This document shows positions 20,841 to 32,570 of a DNA stretch of 64,000 bases, one piece after another. The notes beneath the pieces were generated by a model. The model did no database searches, was not told the DNA's origin, and saw nothing but the letters and a program-made list of their open reading frames with translations. Numbering within the stretch: the stretch's first letter is position 1; each line of letters opens with the position of its first letter. This stretch comes from Lepidodermella squamata (lineage: Eukaryota; Gastrotricha): positions 310,001 to 374,000 of the forward strand of contig JBLDXI010000046.1 of the NCBI GenBank assembly GCA_047495785.1, written 5' to 3'. A program made the translations under genes and the position numbers.

Positions 20841-21060
20841 AAAATGTGCTCATTTTCAGTTTAAAAAGAAATTTGTATTGGTAAATCCGCCGTATGATGA
20901 TATTTTTAAAAATAAATAAATCAGCGCTCGGCGCTCGATTCGCCTCCAGTTTCCGCAGGATGAAGCCTGTGGTATCATGCAAATGCTGGGGCCATATCTG
21001 CGGCAGTATGGCTGATGTGTCAGTGCGCTCTCAGATCTCACCTATGAAATGTTCGCGCTA

Positions 21061-21880
21061 AATGCGAATCGAGACTGTTTTGCGCTCGGGTAATAATAAT
21101 AATATTATGAACATTAAAATGAAACGAGTCTGATGATATTTATGAATGTATAACGAAGCCATGAAATAATCATATACAAACGATTTTCGAGTTTCCTATT
21201 CATTCTCGTCAAGTTCCAGGTGAATAGCGTACAAACAGAAATCCAAGTATAGGCTAGATGCTAGATCATACGGGATCCTCATCGAGGATCTTTGCTTCGT
21301 GAAGATTTGATAGAATTGAGTATTTATTCCTATTAGGTACAGTAGAACCCCGTCCGACACGACATCGGGACATGTTAGGAGCGATTGGACCCGCAGAGGG
21401 CATGCCTGGATATCCCGTCAGGACAGTGTGCGAAGTACCGGGGGGTGGGGGGTGGGTGACGCGAAGTATCGTGACGCTCACCTCGAAAGGTCATAGAAAG
21501 AAAACCTCAAAGAAAAACAGAGAGGCCCTTTGGTCCAAAAAATACGACTCCGGGAATACCCGTAAATACTCCCCGGCTCGAGGTTCCTACTGCACTGCGT
21601 CAGGATTTTCGCGGTACTTTATGCAATTTATTGAATTTTCCCAATAAACAAAGCCTGAAAACACTGGAAAAGTAGGTGTATGACATGAAAAACAGGTCTG
21701 GAGGGAAAAATCTACTGCCATTTTAGTGAATAGTGTTTATCACACGCTATTTTTGAAGATTTTTCGAGCTCACGCCATTTCATCCAAAGATTCGTCAAAT
21801 TGTCACAGGACGTAACAGTAAGTTAGACATTACAGCAGTGTCGGTTATTCCAGATTTTCATGCTTCTCAGGAACCGGCAG
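21061..21880. other. Intergenic; degenerate transposon-like DNA
   Basis: GTAGAACCCCGTCCGACACG near 21342 looks like the terminal sequence of a pogo/Tigger-type element, but I find no matching second end. The GGGAATACCC and CTCGAGGTTCCTACT words near 21550 recur in altered form at 37930-37970. No gene is supported. Confidence 0.4.
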
Positions 21881-21888
21881 CATATTTG

Positions 21889-24010
21889 CTAACCTTGGAC
21901 ACCTTGGATAAAAATAAATGAAGGCATTATGAGAAATTGAGCGACGTGTGACTCACGTGAGAAACAATCCGACCCTGTCCAACCGGCATTGCACGTGCAA
22001 TTTCGAGGGGCAGTGCAGATGCCTTGAAGGTAGCAGCCATTATTGCATGCCGCTGAAGAGTGAATTTGTAGTGTAAGAGAGCGAGATAAACTTCAACCCA
22101 ACTCAGAGCGCGTTTAAATTTAAAAAAGTCGACGTAATTAAAAAAAAACTTGAAAGCGACGTCAAATTAAAAAAAATGGCTCCCTTCGAACCTATTCCAT
22201 GTATATTGCCCTATGGCTTGCCATCGAAAAAAACAATTTCCCCCGATCTGTAACCCCGAGTGAGTTTGGCGCAGCTAAACGCCAAAACCATGGCTAGCCA
22301 TAGAGGATTCCCGTATTTCCGATAAAATCCGTAAACTAACGAGCTATGCAATCTGGTGACAGCCAGTCTGAATTGCAGCTACATCGGTTTGGGCGAATGC
22401 AGGTGCCACCATTAGGACAACCAGAAGGACAGACGGCTAAATATGGTTGGATTAGTCTTATTCGGGTGATATTCGAATAGTTTCTTACGTACGCGTATCG
22501 CAGAGAGTACCAGCCCAGCCCGGAGAACATGTGCATGTATTTGGACCCAAGCAACGTCCGCCGATGCCACAGCCTGGATTACAAGTTGCTGTCGAGAAAA
22601 TTTTATTTTAAAAGGAGACAGACTAGTTCTAGCTCGGCTTACGAGTTCCGCAATCCCAACCAGCCCAGCCGGCCTGGCATGTACATCTGTAGCCACCCAT
22701 GCTCGTTAGATCACCGACGCATGAGCCATTTTGGCACTTCGAGGGGCACGTGATCTCTGTCACGATGCAAAGCTTTAGACTATAGTTGATAGGTAGGAGC
22801 TTGCTCATCTAATGATTGATACTTAGAAGACTTGTCATTGATTGATAACTCCTCCGATATCGGGGCTCGGGGCCCGAGGAAGCAGGATAATGGACAATAT
22901 TTGCTACCTTCCATTTACAAAGTCTTCCGAGTCGTCCCTTACCGTTGATAGAGCCTATTACATAGAACAATTTTTCCAGCCTTTCAATTTCCCAGCATCT
23001 GGGAGAAAGGGGAGGGGGGAAGGGTACCTAGGTTGGGTGTTTTCAGCCCCGAATTTATCTGACCAAAGGGTAAACCTTGTGGTTGTTTGGGTTTGGTTAC
23101 CCCCCGTGCCCTTTCCCGACCCCCCTCTCCCGCACTACGCACACTGGTCTCCCGAGCTATCGCGAGTCGCAAAGATGTAGTAGGTCTAACTTTTAGGTTT
23201 ACTCACGGTTGATAAGCTGGCATTGTTGTCTCAAAATCGTCAGTTGGCTCAGCGACAAAGCAGCTTTGTGAATCGAAACGCAAGCATACTTATTGTTCCA
23301 CGATGAGGTTGTAGCAATTCTTGAAGAAAACAAGTATATAGTAGTTATATTCTAAGTATGGAGGTTATAGCTAACCTCCTGCCAAGGGTAAAACTCGTGC
23401 CTGTTGGCGGTGGAGGCTGGCCAGTTATCAAAAAGGTGGCTGTATCGCAGACTACGATATATGAGGAGTTGGTAGCGACATGAATGAGCGCCACAAATTG
23501 CCATGTCGCGTAAGTGCACGGCATTTGCCAGTTGTTAGTCGAGCCGTCAGCTGCATAAAGATAATTAGGCGTTGTATCTACATTGTTGTTACTATCATAA
23601 CGCCACAAATGGGTTCCCACGGTTCCGTTCAAATTCCATTCGAATAATCCACCTCGTTGCGGCGCGAAGACGAAGCCAGCTATAGTGAAAGAAGATGAGC
23701 CCATGCTGATTCTAGCATCGTTAATTTCAATCCAACTCGTGTTGTCTGCTTTGTTCGTCTCCCAAGCTGTTCTAGGTGCTCCAAAGGGTCCATCTGCCAG
23801 AACTCCTTGGTTCGTTTTGAATACTGCATCGATAGAATTGCCTGAGACGTCTCTAGTCGCGAAAAGCTCGTTGAGCGGCCAATATGCGACTGGATTCGGT
23901 AAATTAACGGCTTGATTTAGCTGAAACTGAGCGATATACTCCTGGCCATTAGCTTTCAGGAGAAAGCAGAGAGCATTGAGGAAGAAGCCCGAAGTCGTGA
24001 ATGAGTGCAT
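21889..24010 (-). CDS. LE1: secreted LamG-like plus four-EGF protein, 7 exons
   Basis: Exons 24010-23376, 23319-23207, 22756-22643, 22588-22493, 22436-22341, 22052-21957 and a tiny last exon 21902-21889, giving 387 residues. Order: signal peptide (MHSFTTSGFFLNALCFLLKA), a concanavalin-type LamG-3 domain (VAYWPLNELFATRDVSGNSI, SSFTIAGFVF), and a 38-residue linker with NNKYACVSIHK and LRQQCQLIN. Then come four EGF modules, one per exon, all phase 1-1 (PSKCQNGSC, NPGCGIGG, PSGCPNGG, NNGCYLQG). No membrane anchor: a secreted adhesion or matrix protein. The last exon is the least certain. EGF2's donor is followed by a 4-base GTAC duplication. Confidence 0.82.
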
Positions 24011-24464
24011 TTTGGTGTAAAAAATCATTCTTCGTTGCTTGTGGATGTTATAAGGCATTGCAGGTCATGAATAATAAATGGATCAACTCAGCGTTTTCGC
24101 CAGTTTCCTCGCGACAAATCACGCCTATTACTGGCATTTTTTTGTCTTACTGCAGATTCTTAGTTGAGATTCCTGTTCTTAGTTCAATATTTACGTAGCT
24201 ATAGTGTTTATAGCCCCTTGCGGTGATAATTTATCGACATTTCATCAAATCAAACCTGTTGCAGGGCCAGTAAAATATTGAATTTCTCCAGCCATAGCCA
24301 GGATAAAAACGGGCGACGGTGACCTCATCAGTAGCTCGCCCTCAGCATGAGTCGTCCAATAAGGAAGATAGGGTAAAAAACCTCTGAGCGTAAAGGTGGA
24401 AAATCGTCGATTATGATGCTATGTTGGCCTTGAAAATTCTAGAGAAAAATTGCATTCTCGGCTT

Positions 24465-24575
24465 TCTTCGTCTCCCAAACTGTATGATATGTGTCGACCG
24501 ATGCCTGAATGAGTCAAGGCAACCACATTTGTTTTGAAAACAGCGGAATTGCCAGAAACGTTGATACGACCATCT
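24465..24575 (-). pseudogene. Fragment of an LE LamG exon
   Basis: The words GCTTTCTTCGTCTCCCAAAC and TTTGTTTTGAAAACAGCGGA with GAATTGCCAGAAACGTTGATAC correspond in order to the middle of the LamG exon of LE1 and LE3, with an unrelated stretch between. No open frame spans it. It abuts the retrotransposon relic at 24584. Confidence 0.7.
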
Positions 24576-24583
24576 AATGTGCC

Positions 24584-24970
24584 GACCGCGATCTATCAGT
24601 TGCCCTAAACAAGTTACAAGCTGATATCGATAAGGTCAGTAAATGGCTGGGCAACAACAGCCTGATGGTAAATGCAAGGAAGTCTCAGCTTATGATACTA
24701 GGCGAAGAAGCCGTGACAGGTCTCAAGACCATGGGAAACACAGAACGCTAAAACGGCCAACAGCTGCCGACAACTAACATACAATGAACTGCTTAACGCG
24801 CCTATGTGTTTTTCGAACAAAGTTTAACGACCCTGGAACGGCTCCGAATGACTATGGCTCTCTGCACGAAAACTAGCGGCTGCACTTTTTTTTTCTCTTG
24901 TAGAGCTTCCAAATTCCAAACCTAGATATCACGCTCTTTAAATAAAAAAATAAATAATAAATAAACGTGT
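24584..24970 (+). mobile_element. 5'-truncated non-LTR retrotransposon relic
   Basis: An open stretch of about 55 codons from 24584 ends in TAA and holds KVSKWLGNNSLMVNARKSQL, the typical C-terminal reverse-transcriptase sequence of non-LTR elements (W-L-x-N-x-L-x-x-N-x-x-K-S). The following bases still read in fragments as the post-RT region (RLRMTMALCTK-like). It ends in an A/T-rich tail (AAATAAAAAAATAAATAATA). Dead copy on the plus strand, inserted in or beside the LamG fragment. Confidence 0.82.
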
Positions 24971-24974
24971 TGTG

Positions 24975-25930
24975 TGTCGTGTGCAAAAGAGGTCGTCAAA
25001 CCCAAAATGTACCCAAATATGGAAAACTGATGGCTTGAATCGCATATGTATGTCTGGCCATTCACCCGGAAAATTGCAGCGGTGAAATTTATACCGAGTC
25101 TTCGTTTTCATCTTGAAAGTTGTTTATTGATATTTGAAAATGTGGCGCGTTATGAGTAAAACATGTCATAAATAGAGAATAAATCAGCGATCTTCAGGTT
25201 CGCTTAATCGGCATCTACACAGACGAACAAGGGGGTGAAATCGATTTCACGTTTTTAGCAGCCGAACAACGCCGAGCAGAAAGTTTTAGAAATGTTTTCG
25301 CTGTTAAAAACGTGAAATCGATTTCAGCCCTTTGTTCGGCTGTGTAAATGCCGGCCTGGAATGCTGCTGCTGATTGTTATGCCGGAATTTGGGTAAGTTC
25401 CATAGGAGTATTCTATGCCGACAAGATGCGTCAGCTTTTCACAGGAGATAACAGGAGATATTTCACAGAATTTATAACGATAGGTTTAACTCTGGGAAAT
25501 GCTATTGAAAGTTAAGAAATAAGAACAATTGTGTTTTCACGAGAAAATGTAAGAAGTTCGAAGTTGAAAACGTTTGCTGGTCGTGCAACGACTAATTAGA
25601 TTAATAAAATAACGACCTTGTCCAGCCAGTTGCATGGTTTCAAGTTTCAATCACTACGGCAGATAAACCTATATTGGGCAACTGCGGCAGAAAATACAGG
25701 TTGCAAAACATGCAATGAATCACCCGACGTAAAGTCTCACGCCGAAGTCATAATAGCGATCAATTGACAAAACTGCTCGCTCGTTAAAGTTCAACTCATA
25801 ACTTGTTTAATAATGCCAATACGGAACTTCTTCACGGGAGAGATCGTTGAAGGCTCCGTGGCACATTTTGCTTATCCATATCTCGTGCTAAATGCAACCA
25901 CTTATTGGGCAGGCTTTGAAAAATATACGT
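24975..25930. other. Intergenic with one fold-back element
   Basis: Apart from the hairpin at 25210-25352 I see no gene. 25555-25680 resembles 38590-38710 (downstream of LE4), each with GTCGTGCAA and CACTACGGCAGA words. These are parallel 3' flanks of LE2 and LE4. Confidence 0.45.
25210..25352. repeat. Fold-back element, about 50-bp arms
   Basis: GGTGAAATCGATTTCACGTT with flanks (25210-25260) pairs with AACGTGAAATCGATTTCAGC and flanks (25302-25352). The outer part GGCATCTACACAGACGAAC pairs with GTTCGGCTGTGTAAATGCC. Each arm holds its own palindrome TGAAATCGATTTCA. Loop of about 40 bases. Confidence 0.85.
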
Positions 25931-25933
25931 AGA

Positions 25934-27709
25934 TCAAGAGGCAATTTCTGAAAAAGTTTGCATACCATTAACACCTGTAAGTATAAGAGAAACATGTTTC
26001 GTATATTTGTTCATTCAGATCAAATTTCAGATCCACTCACGGGTTAAACAATCCGATCCCGTCCAGCCAGCATTGCACACGCAGTTTTGAGGACTCGTGC
26101 ACTGACCGCGAAGGTAGCAACCTTTGTTGCATGCAGCTAAAAGATGAAACAAATAAATAATGATCCAAACTCTTGAACGATTTCTGAGATTTCAGAAAGA
26201 CACGATTCACATTTTTAAGATGGCCCATCTATTGATTTATCTTAGATGGCAGATGACTTACGAGCGATGCAATCTGGCGGCTGCCAGTCTGACGTGCAGC
26301 TACATCTGTTCGGGCGAATGCAGGTGCCGCCATTAGGGCAGCCAGATGGACAGATGGCTAAATGGGTCAATTCAGCTATGTTGAGCTCTATTAGAGACGA
26401 TATACTTACGTGTATTGCAAAGCACACCAGCCCAACCTGGCGAACATGTGCATGTATTTGGAGCTAAGCAACTTCCGCCGATGCCACAGCCAGGATTGCA
26501 AGTTGCTAAGGATGCAAATTTTATAACAATGAGTGTGAATTGACTTTTAGGTTGGCCTACGAATTTCGCAATCCCATCCAGCCCATCCGGCCTGGCACGT
26601 GCATCTGTAGCCACCGATGTTCGCCAGATCGCCAACGCATGAGCCAGGTTGGCACTTCGAGGGACACGTGATCTCTGTTAGGAAGAACCCATTTACATTT
26701 TGATTTGAAGTTTTCGTCAAATTATTTGAGACACTGCGGCTGAACATGCTTCTATTAACTTCAAAGCAAAGTCGCTAATAGTTAATTTTGTACTAGTTTT
26801 ATGAGTTATGAGAATCAGATTGAATTTAAAAATCGCAATATCCGTCGAATGCATTTCCATTCCAATCCCGTGCAAGCTGTTCTCTTTTTCCTTACGATTT
26901 ATAAGCTGGCATTGTTGCCTCAAAATTGTCATTTGAGCCATGGATAAAGCGGCTTTGTGTATTGAAACACAAGCGTACTTCCTGTTGAACGAATTATTGT
27001 CAGCTAGCCTGAATAATTTCATTAATATTAGCCATCATTTCTCGATCAGTGCAACTGATATAACTAACCTTCTTCCTAATGTCAAAAGTGAGCTCGTGTT
27101 CACTTTAGATGCACTTATACTTGGGCTGACAGATGTATCGCAGACGGCGTAAAATGATGAAGTTGAAGCTTTGTAAATGATCGCAACGAATTGCCACGTC
27201 GTGAAACTACAAGCAACTTGCTGATTGCCCATGTTAGCATTCCCGAGGAATAGCACATTGGGCATGGGATCATTTCCGTCAGCAGGATTTAAACGCCATA
27301 AATGATCCATTACAAACCCATTCGCGGTCCATTCAAAAATAGAACCCATATTCGGAACGAAAACAAAACCAGCCATTGTGAACGAAGCTGCGCCCACGTC
27401 GACTCTGGCATCGTCAACTTCGATCCAACTTGTGCTGTCATTTTTGTTCGTCTCCCAGGACGTATTCGACGCCCCGAACGGTCCATCAGCCAGGACACCA
27501 ACATTCGAGTTGAAAACAGCGTCCAGCGAATTGCCTGATACGTCACGCAGGCCGAACAGCTGGTTGAATGGCCAAAAGGCAACCATATTTGGAAAATTTG
27601 CAATTTGATTATACTTGAATTGCGCAATGTACGTCTGACCATTTACTATCGAGTGGAGTAGGCAAATAGCAGAAATTAAATGTGATTTCATACGGAGAAA
27701 TTTGCACAT
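25934..27709 (-). CDS. LE2: secreted LamG-like plus four-EGF protein, 7 exons
   Basis: Exons 27709-27069, 27008-26896, 26674-26561, 26505-26410, 26357-26262, 26136-26041 and 25974-25934 sum to 1197 bases, 398 residues, an exact frame. Start MCKFLRMKSHLISAICLLHS matches LE4. Cleavage is probably after VNG. LamG-3 domain in exon 1 (VAFWPFNQLFGLRDVSGNSL). The linker exon encodes a Cys pair. Four phase-1 EGF exons of 114, 96, 96 and 96 bases follow. The last exon adds about 13 residues to a TGA. Introns are about 50-220 bases. Same architecture as LE1 and LE3-LE6. Ligand unknown. Confidence 0.92.
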
Positions 27710-28461
27710 TTTTAGCCGAAATGAAAATGTTATGCAAAATCAGTTTTTATGCAAAATAAACGGATTTCCCACAATAGCATTAGAAAATTATGTCATGGTG
27801 TCATGAATATTGCATGAATCTGCGCACGGTGTGTTTTCGGGTTCCGGGCAACGAAAATATTACTCAGTTCCTTGATTTACTGCCGCTGGGATTTAAATAG
27901 CAGGTCCTGCTCACGCCCGATATTATTCAACGGTACGGCAGAACTGTGATACCCGTAGTTCGTATCGAACCTTTATGTAAGTCGAACATTTCACACCGAT
28001 ACCAGTATTTACGAGCTGTTGCCTTCGTGGTTGCTTGTTTGATGAATTTTCCACCGCATTCGCATTTGAATTTGAATTTGCTGCGGTCTATTATGCTGGC
28101 GAGCCGAAGAAACCAAAGGGCCCCCTGTGTTTTTTCAAAAAATTTTGATTGGCATCTTGGAGCTAAAAGAAACATTTGTTGCACCCTGTACTTCACACCC
28201 TGAGCGAGGTGGTGAACTGCGCCTCGTTTGATCACGGCGGTCTCGCGCCTCCACTCAACATGGAAACCTTGAACATGGATATCCAACAATTCTGAGATTT
28301 CTAGGTTCAGAGGTTCTACCGGCCAATTGCTGGAATGGAATAAAATGTGCCAACAAATTGATGGGTTGAAGTGATACACACGTGCTTATTTAATTACTGA
28401 CAGTTAACTCAAAAGAAATAACTCGAAACGTGTTTGAAGTTTGGGCAGATTATACAGGGTA
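27710..28461. promoter_or_regulatory. Upstream region of LE2, similar to that of LE4
   Basis: 27770-28060 is similar to 40600-40880 upstream of LE4 (GAATCTGCGCAC, GGTTCCGGGCAACGA, TTGATTTACTGCCGCTG words in order). This fits duplication of gene plus promoter. Overlapping open frames such as 27927-28379 are not supported as genes. Confidence 0.5.
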
Positions 28462-29747
28462 CAGGGTGTAATTTTTAAGAAAATTCGACACGGCTATCAA
28501 TTTCTGGAAATTGCGGTTATTGGTGGAGAAAGCTAGACTAAAGCACACTTACATTAAATATTTTGCAATTGCGCTATGCGACAGGCGTAGTCAACCATGA
28601 CCAATTTCGCCTTATTCGCCGTAGTCACTACTCAGACTGCCATTATCTCCTCGTATTTCTACCAAATTTAATGGAAATTGTATAAATAATGCATTCAATG
28701 TAAGGGAATTATATGGGGAAATCGTCGATCGTCGAGATTCGAAGCGTGATCCACAAACCCGAAAATTAAATTGTGTATCAAATTTAGCGTAGCAAATTAG
28801 GTATCTTTGCCTGTTCAACTAGGGCTGATTTTTAAAATTAGAAGATCGCGTGATGTGGTTTGCCTTTGTAAATGGTCAATTCTATAGACTGGAAAGTAAT
28901 TTGTACGTAAATAAAAAAAATTAATAAGCAGTGTTACGTCATTTTTTTTCAACATGTGTATTGCGGATAAAAGCTGTACACTTTTAATGAATCTACCGTA
29001 CCGCCCGAAAAGTTACTCAACCTCGTACAGCTATACATTTCGGGCAATACGGTATTAAAAAATCCTATTAAAACCTTTGCTATAACTCGAATTTAAGAAA
29101 AACCGACGTGTCAATATGAGTCGAAATCGGTTAATTTTTCTAACAAATTGTTACTTGGCAACTTTACCCGCGATTCCAACGAAATGAAACGTTTCATCCA
29201 CTTATTTAATTCAATATCGAAACTTAATTTAGTTTAATATCGATTTAAAAGCAGTTGGTATTAATGGTAATTCGAAGCAATGCTAAGTGTGCACACTAGG
29301 CCCGCCTGCTCGTCGCATCGATAATAGATAATATCGTCAGCGTTGTTGAAGAAGTCGGATTCAGGCTTGTATGCGAGTCACTTTTCGAGTTAAACATGTC
29401 GGTAACAGCCAGTACTTGAATAATGTAACCTTATAGCGGGCAATGTTTTACCGCCCAATAACATGTAAACAACATTCTAAATGCGATTTTGTCAACGACG
29501 GCAACGATATGGCATCACGGTCACGGCGGCGGCGTTCTCTCAAAATCTGAAATTGCATCAATGTTAGAGGTAACTTGAGTGCCGAAGGGTATAGCCTTAT
29601 CCAAGCAAGTCAATCTCCTTCCAAGTTAAAATCTCACCTTTCAGACGTCGCGAACAGATCGAGCAACCTTGAATCGCAATACCTCTACATTATTGCCTAT
29701 TTCCAGAAATTGATAGCCGTGTCGAATTTTCTTAAAAATTACACCTG
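28462..29747. mobile_element. Non-autonomous DNA transposon, 1.29 kb, about 48-bp terminal inverted repeats
   Basis: Left end CAGGGTGTAATTTTTAAGAA, continuing AAATTCGACACGGCTATCAATTTCTGGAAAT-, is repeated in reverse at 29697-29747 with one base less after CAGG. No target duplication is obvious at either side. The inside has no transposase frame. It holds a minor hairpin at about 28996-29053 (TACCGTACCGCCCGAAA against TTTCGGGCAATACGGTA). Confidence 0.82.
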
Positions 29748-31035
29748 GAGATAGATCTCAATGAGACGTGAATTATGCATATTTTCTTGGAATTTTTGTA
29801 TTCATAATTTTAAAATTTACCGTCCCGGCAAATGTCAAAAAATGTCAATTTCGAAATTTTGCGACCGCTTTTGTCTAACAATAGCGCGGCTTCTCTATTT
29901 TGGGGCGCGACGAGCTTGGATTCATTTGAAAGCCAGCAAAAATTGCTATCAGTCGTATCATTTTCTTTCATTTTGGAGGAGACAGTTTTCGTAGAAATGA
30001 GAGAAAAAATGACCTTTTTTTAATGCTTTGGTCTAGCCACGCGTTGCTTTAATAAAAGCACGTTTTTGTTTACTTAGCAGATGGTGACCTTTGCACCGCG
30101 AGATTTTGACAACATTAGAGGATAGACAGTTTCACATCTTAACCTTTATCTATGAATTTTAGAGTTTTGGGATTCTACGAAGCTCGAATTTTGAGACCTT
30201 GCACTTCCCCAATAACCATTTTCATGCAGAAAAAAAATGACTACGCTTTTGGAACCCAGTTTTCTTTTTCATAAACCGAAAACTAGTCTTCTGGCATTTC
30301 CCCAATGTTTTCAGCTTGAATTTAAAAAAAAATATGTATGAAAGTTCGCACCCGAAAAAATATCAAATACGGCGTGAAGCCTAATATAGCTGATGAATCA
30401 TAAACCAGTGAATTATTTCATAAAGCCATTAAAAACACAGAGAAGCTGGATTTTAATCAACATGTTTATATATGACTACAATCGATATTAACCAAGCATT
30501 CCAAATATGCTAAAATTATTTCTCAAAACATCATAGATTTCGTGAAAATGAGAAGAAAGTACAAGCGCGCCTGAAATTACTGCACGTAATGGCGAGATGC
30601 TGCTTTTTTATTTGAAATATTTAATCGGCCATTTTTTGCTGTCACCGCGAAATCACGCGATCAAAAAGCAGTTTTTTGCAATCCGAATAATTTTGCATGG
30701 AGAAGATAGGGAGGGTCGAGTCCCTCTATCTACTATTACTCTTCTATTACTACTATTACTATTCTACTATTACTATTAATCTACTATTAGTCCCAAGCCG
30801 AAAGCCTTTCGGAGACTGTAATCTAGAACATATGGCGGTAGGAACTGTCATGTTTGAATGGCGGTGTGAATCCCAAAAGCTTCATAGAAACAACTTTGAA
30901 AGGAAAATAGTTTATTGGGATTGAAAATGCCGTCATCAAAAACTTCGACTTCGATGATTCATTTTATTATAGTAAACCTTTTTTCAAATGTACAAATCAG
31001 AGATAAGGTTGATAATCAAGGTTTAGAACTTGGGA
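29748..31035. other. Intergenic, low-complexity stretches
   Basis: 30725-30790 is an imperfect ACTATT/TACTATTA microsatellite. Open frames at 29761-29994 and 30597-30779 lack any support. Nothing else is assigned. Confidence 0.4.
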
Positions 31036-31038
31036 CTT

Positions 31039-32129
31039 TCATTTCAATTTTTCGGCGATCATTTGTTCGGTCTTGTCCCACAAACGAGAAGCCATAACGT
31101 CATCATGAGCGAACGGGTAAGTCTCCTCTTTAGCCGAATCCCTAAACAGCAAAAAATCCAGAATTAACCTAATTAACGAGTACTTGAAATAGATAACTCA
31201 CGAAAAATATTTCCCGGAATAAATGTCGATGCCAGGCGTTGTCGCACAGTAGACTGACGTAGCCGCACCTTGGTTCGGATTACGAAACAACGTTTTGCGA
31301 ATCAAATTCAAACCAGGCAAACTCCATGGCGTGTTGTTGAGAATTTTCGTGTCAACAGCACCAGGGTTAACACTGTAGAACGTGACTCCAGAGGGCGTTG
31401 GATAGTTGAGGCGGCGATTGAGTTCGTGCGCAAACAGAATGTTACCGAGTTTCGACTGGCTGTAAGACGCTAAGCCAAAGTACCACGATTTTTCGTAGTT
31501 GGGATCTTCGATGTTGAAACCCCAAGGCAAGCATAATTTGTAGAGCAGCGATGCGACAACGACAACGCGAGCTGGGGCAGATCTATTGAAATGACAAATT
31601 AGGAAAATGAATGACGAAATCAATACAAAAATAATCGAATTTAAAATTCAAAATACAAAAAATAGTTTCCAAATTTTTTGCTTGCCTTAAAATCTTACTT
31701 TTTCAATAGGTCGAGAAGCAGCTTGGTGAGCAGGAAATGGCCCAGGTAGTTTGTGCCGAATCCAAGTTCAAAGCCATCTCGAGTTGTCTTTCTTGTGATA
31801 TTCGGTGGATAAACGCCCGCATTGTTGACCAGAAGATTCAACTGCTTCTCCTCGGCGATGATCTGCTCAGCAAATTTTCGAACCGATTCCAGCGATGCCA
31901 GATCGATATGGCGAACGGCAAGCCGTCGTTCGGCCTCTTCTTCGTTGTGAACATTGGCTTTCTCGCGAATGTATTTGACAGCATCACGACCGGAATCCAA
32001 ATTGCGGCAAGCGATGGTGACTCGACCAGCTCCCCGTTTGATTAGCTCGAGGGCGGTCTCACGGCCGATTCCGGAATTGCCGCCAGTTACAATGCAAACC
32101 TTGCCTTTGATATCCCAAAATTCTGCCAT
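31039..32129 (-). CDS. SDR-E: retinol dehydrogenase 11-14-like short-chain dehydrogenase
   Basis: Exons 32129-31699, 31582-31202 and 31141-31039 sum to 915 bases, 304 residues. It is the only minus-strand SDR here and the one with a fully canonical active site: TGGNSGIG, NNAG (LLVNNAGVYPP), NYLGHF, Ser in VVVVASLLYK and YSQSK. The C-terminal exon reads SAKEETYPFAHDDV, like SDR-A to C. Exon lengths are identical to SDR-B although intron lengths differ. It lies between LE2 and LE3, so the SDR and LE families are interleaved. Confidence 0.92.
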
Positions 32130-32565
32130 ATTGAATTTCAGGCGTTCTAATAACGACCAGTTTTTGTTTTTAGACAAGGCTTGCTGCTGAATGGGATAAC
32201 ATGTTAGGACGGCCATTTCACTGCATAATAACCACGTGATCATCCAATTATTGACATGATTAATCCTTCTTTATCACAGCCATAATGTCGAATCTTGTTG
32301 GGATCGAACTTGGTTCCGATTAGGAATTCAAATTTATTACTTCGAAATAAGATAACGGGTTGTTACAGTATGTTGGCAAAAGATATTTCCAGAGTGTAGA
32401 AAAAGTCATTTTCGTGTCGATTGTAGATAGATTTTTGCGGTTTGAGAAAGTCGGAATTGGTCAAACTTGATAACTTTGCTGAGATCTTTATAGGCTCGGT
32501 GGCACATTTCGCTTATCCATATTCTGCTAAATGCAGCCACTCACCGGGCAGGCTTTGAAAATTAT
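32130..32565. other. Gap between SDR-E and LE3, nothing supported
   Basis: 32500-32570 resembles 25850-25930, the 3' flank of LE2 (GGCTC-GTGGCACATTT-CTTATCCATAT words). This indicates a shared 3' untranslated or flanking sequence. No gene. Confidence 0.45.
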
Positions 32566-32570
32566 GTAGA

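Noticed and set aside
21340-21620. Complete pogo/Tigger element
   Set aside because: One end-like GTAGAACCCCGTCCGAC only; no second inverted end or transposase found.
27927-28379. 150-codon minus-strand frame
   Set aside because: No domain, overlaps another frame and lies in the LE2 upstream block that is copied before LE4 without the frame being kept.
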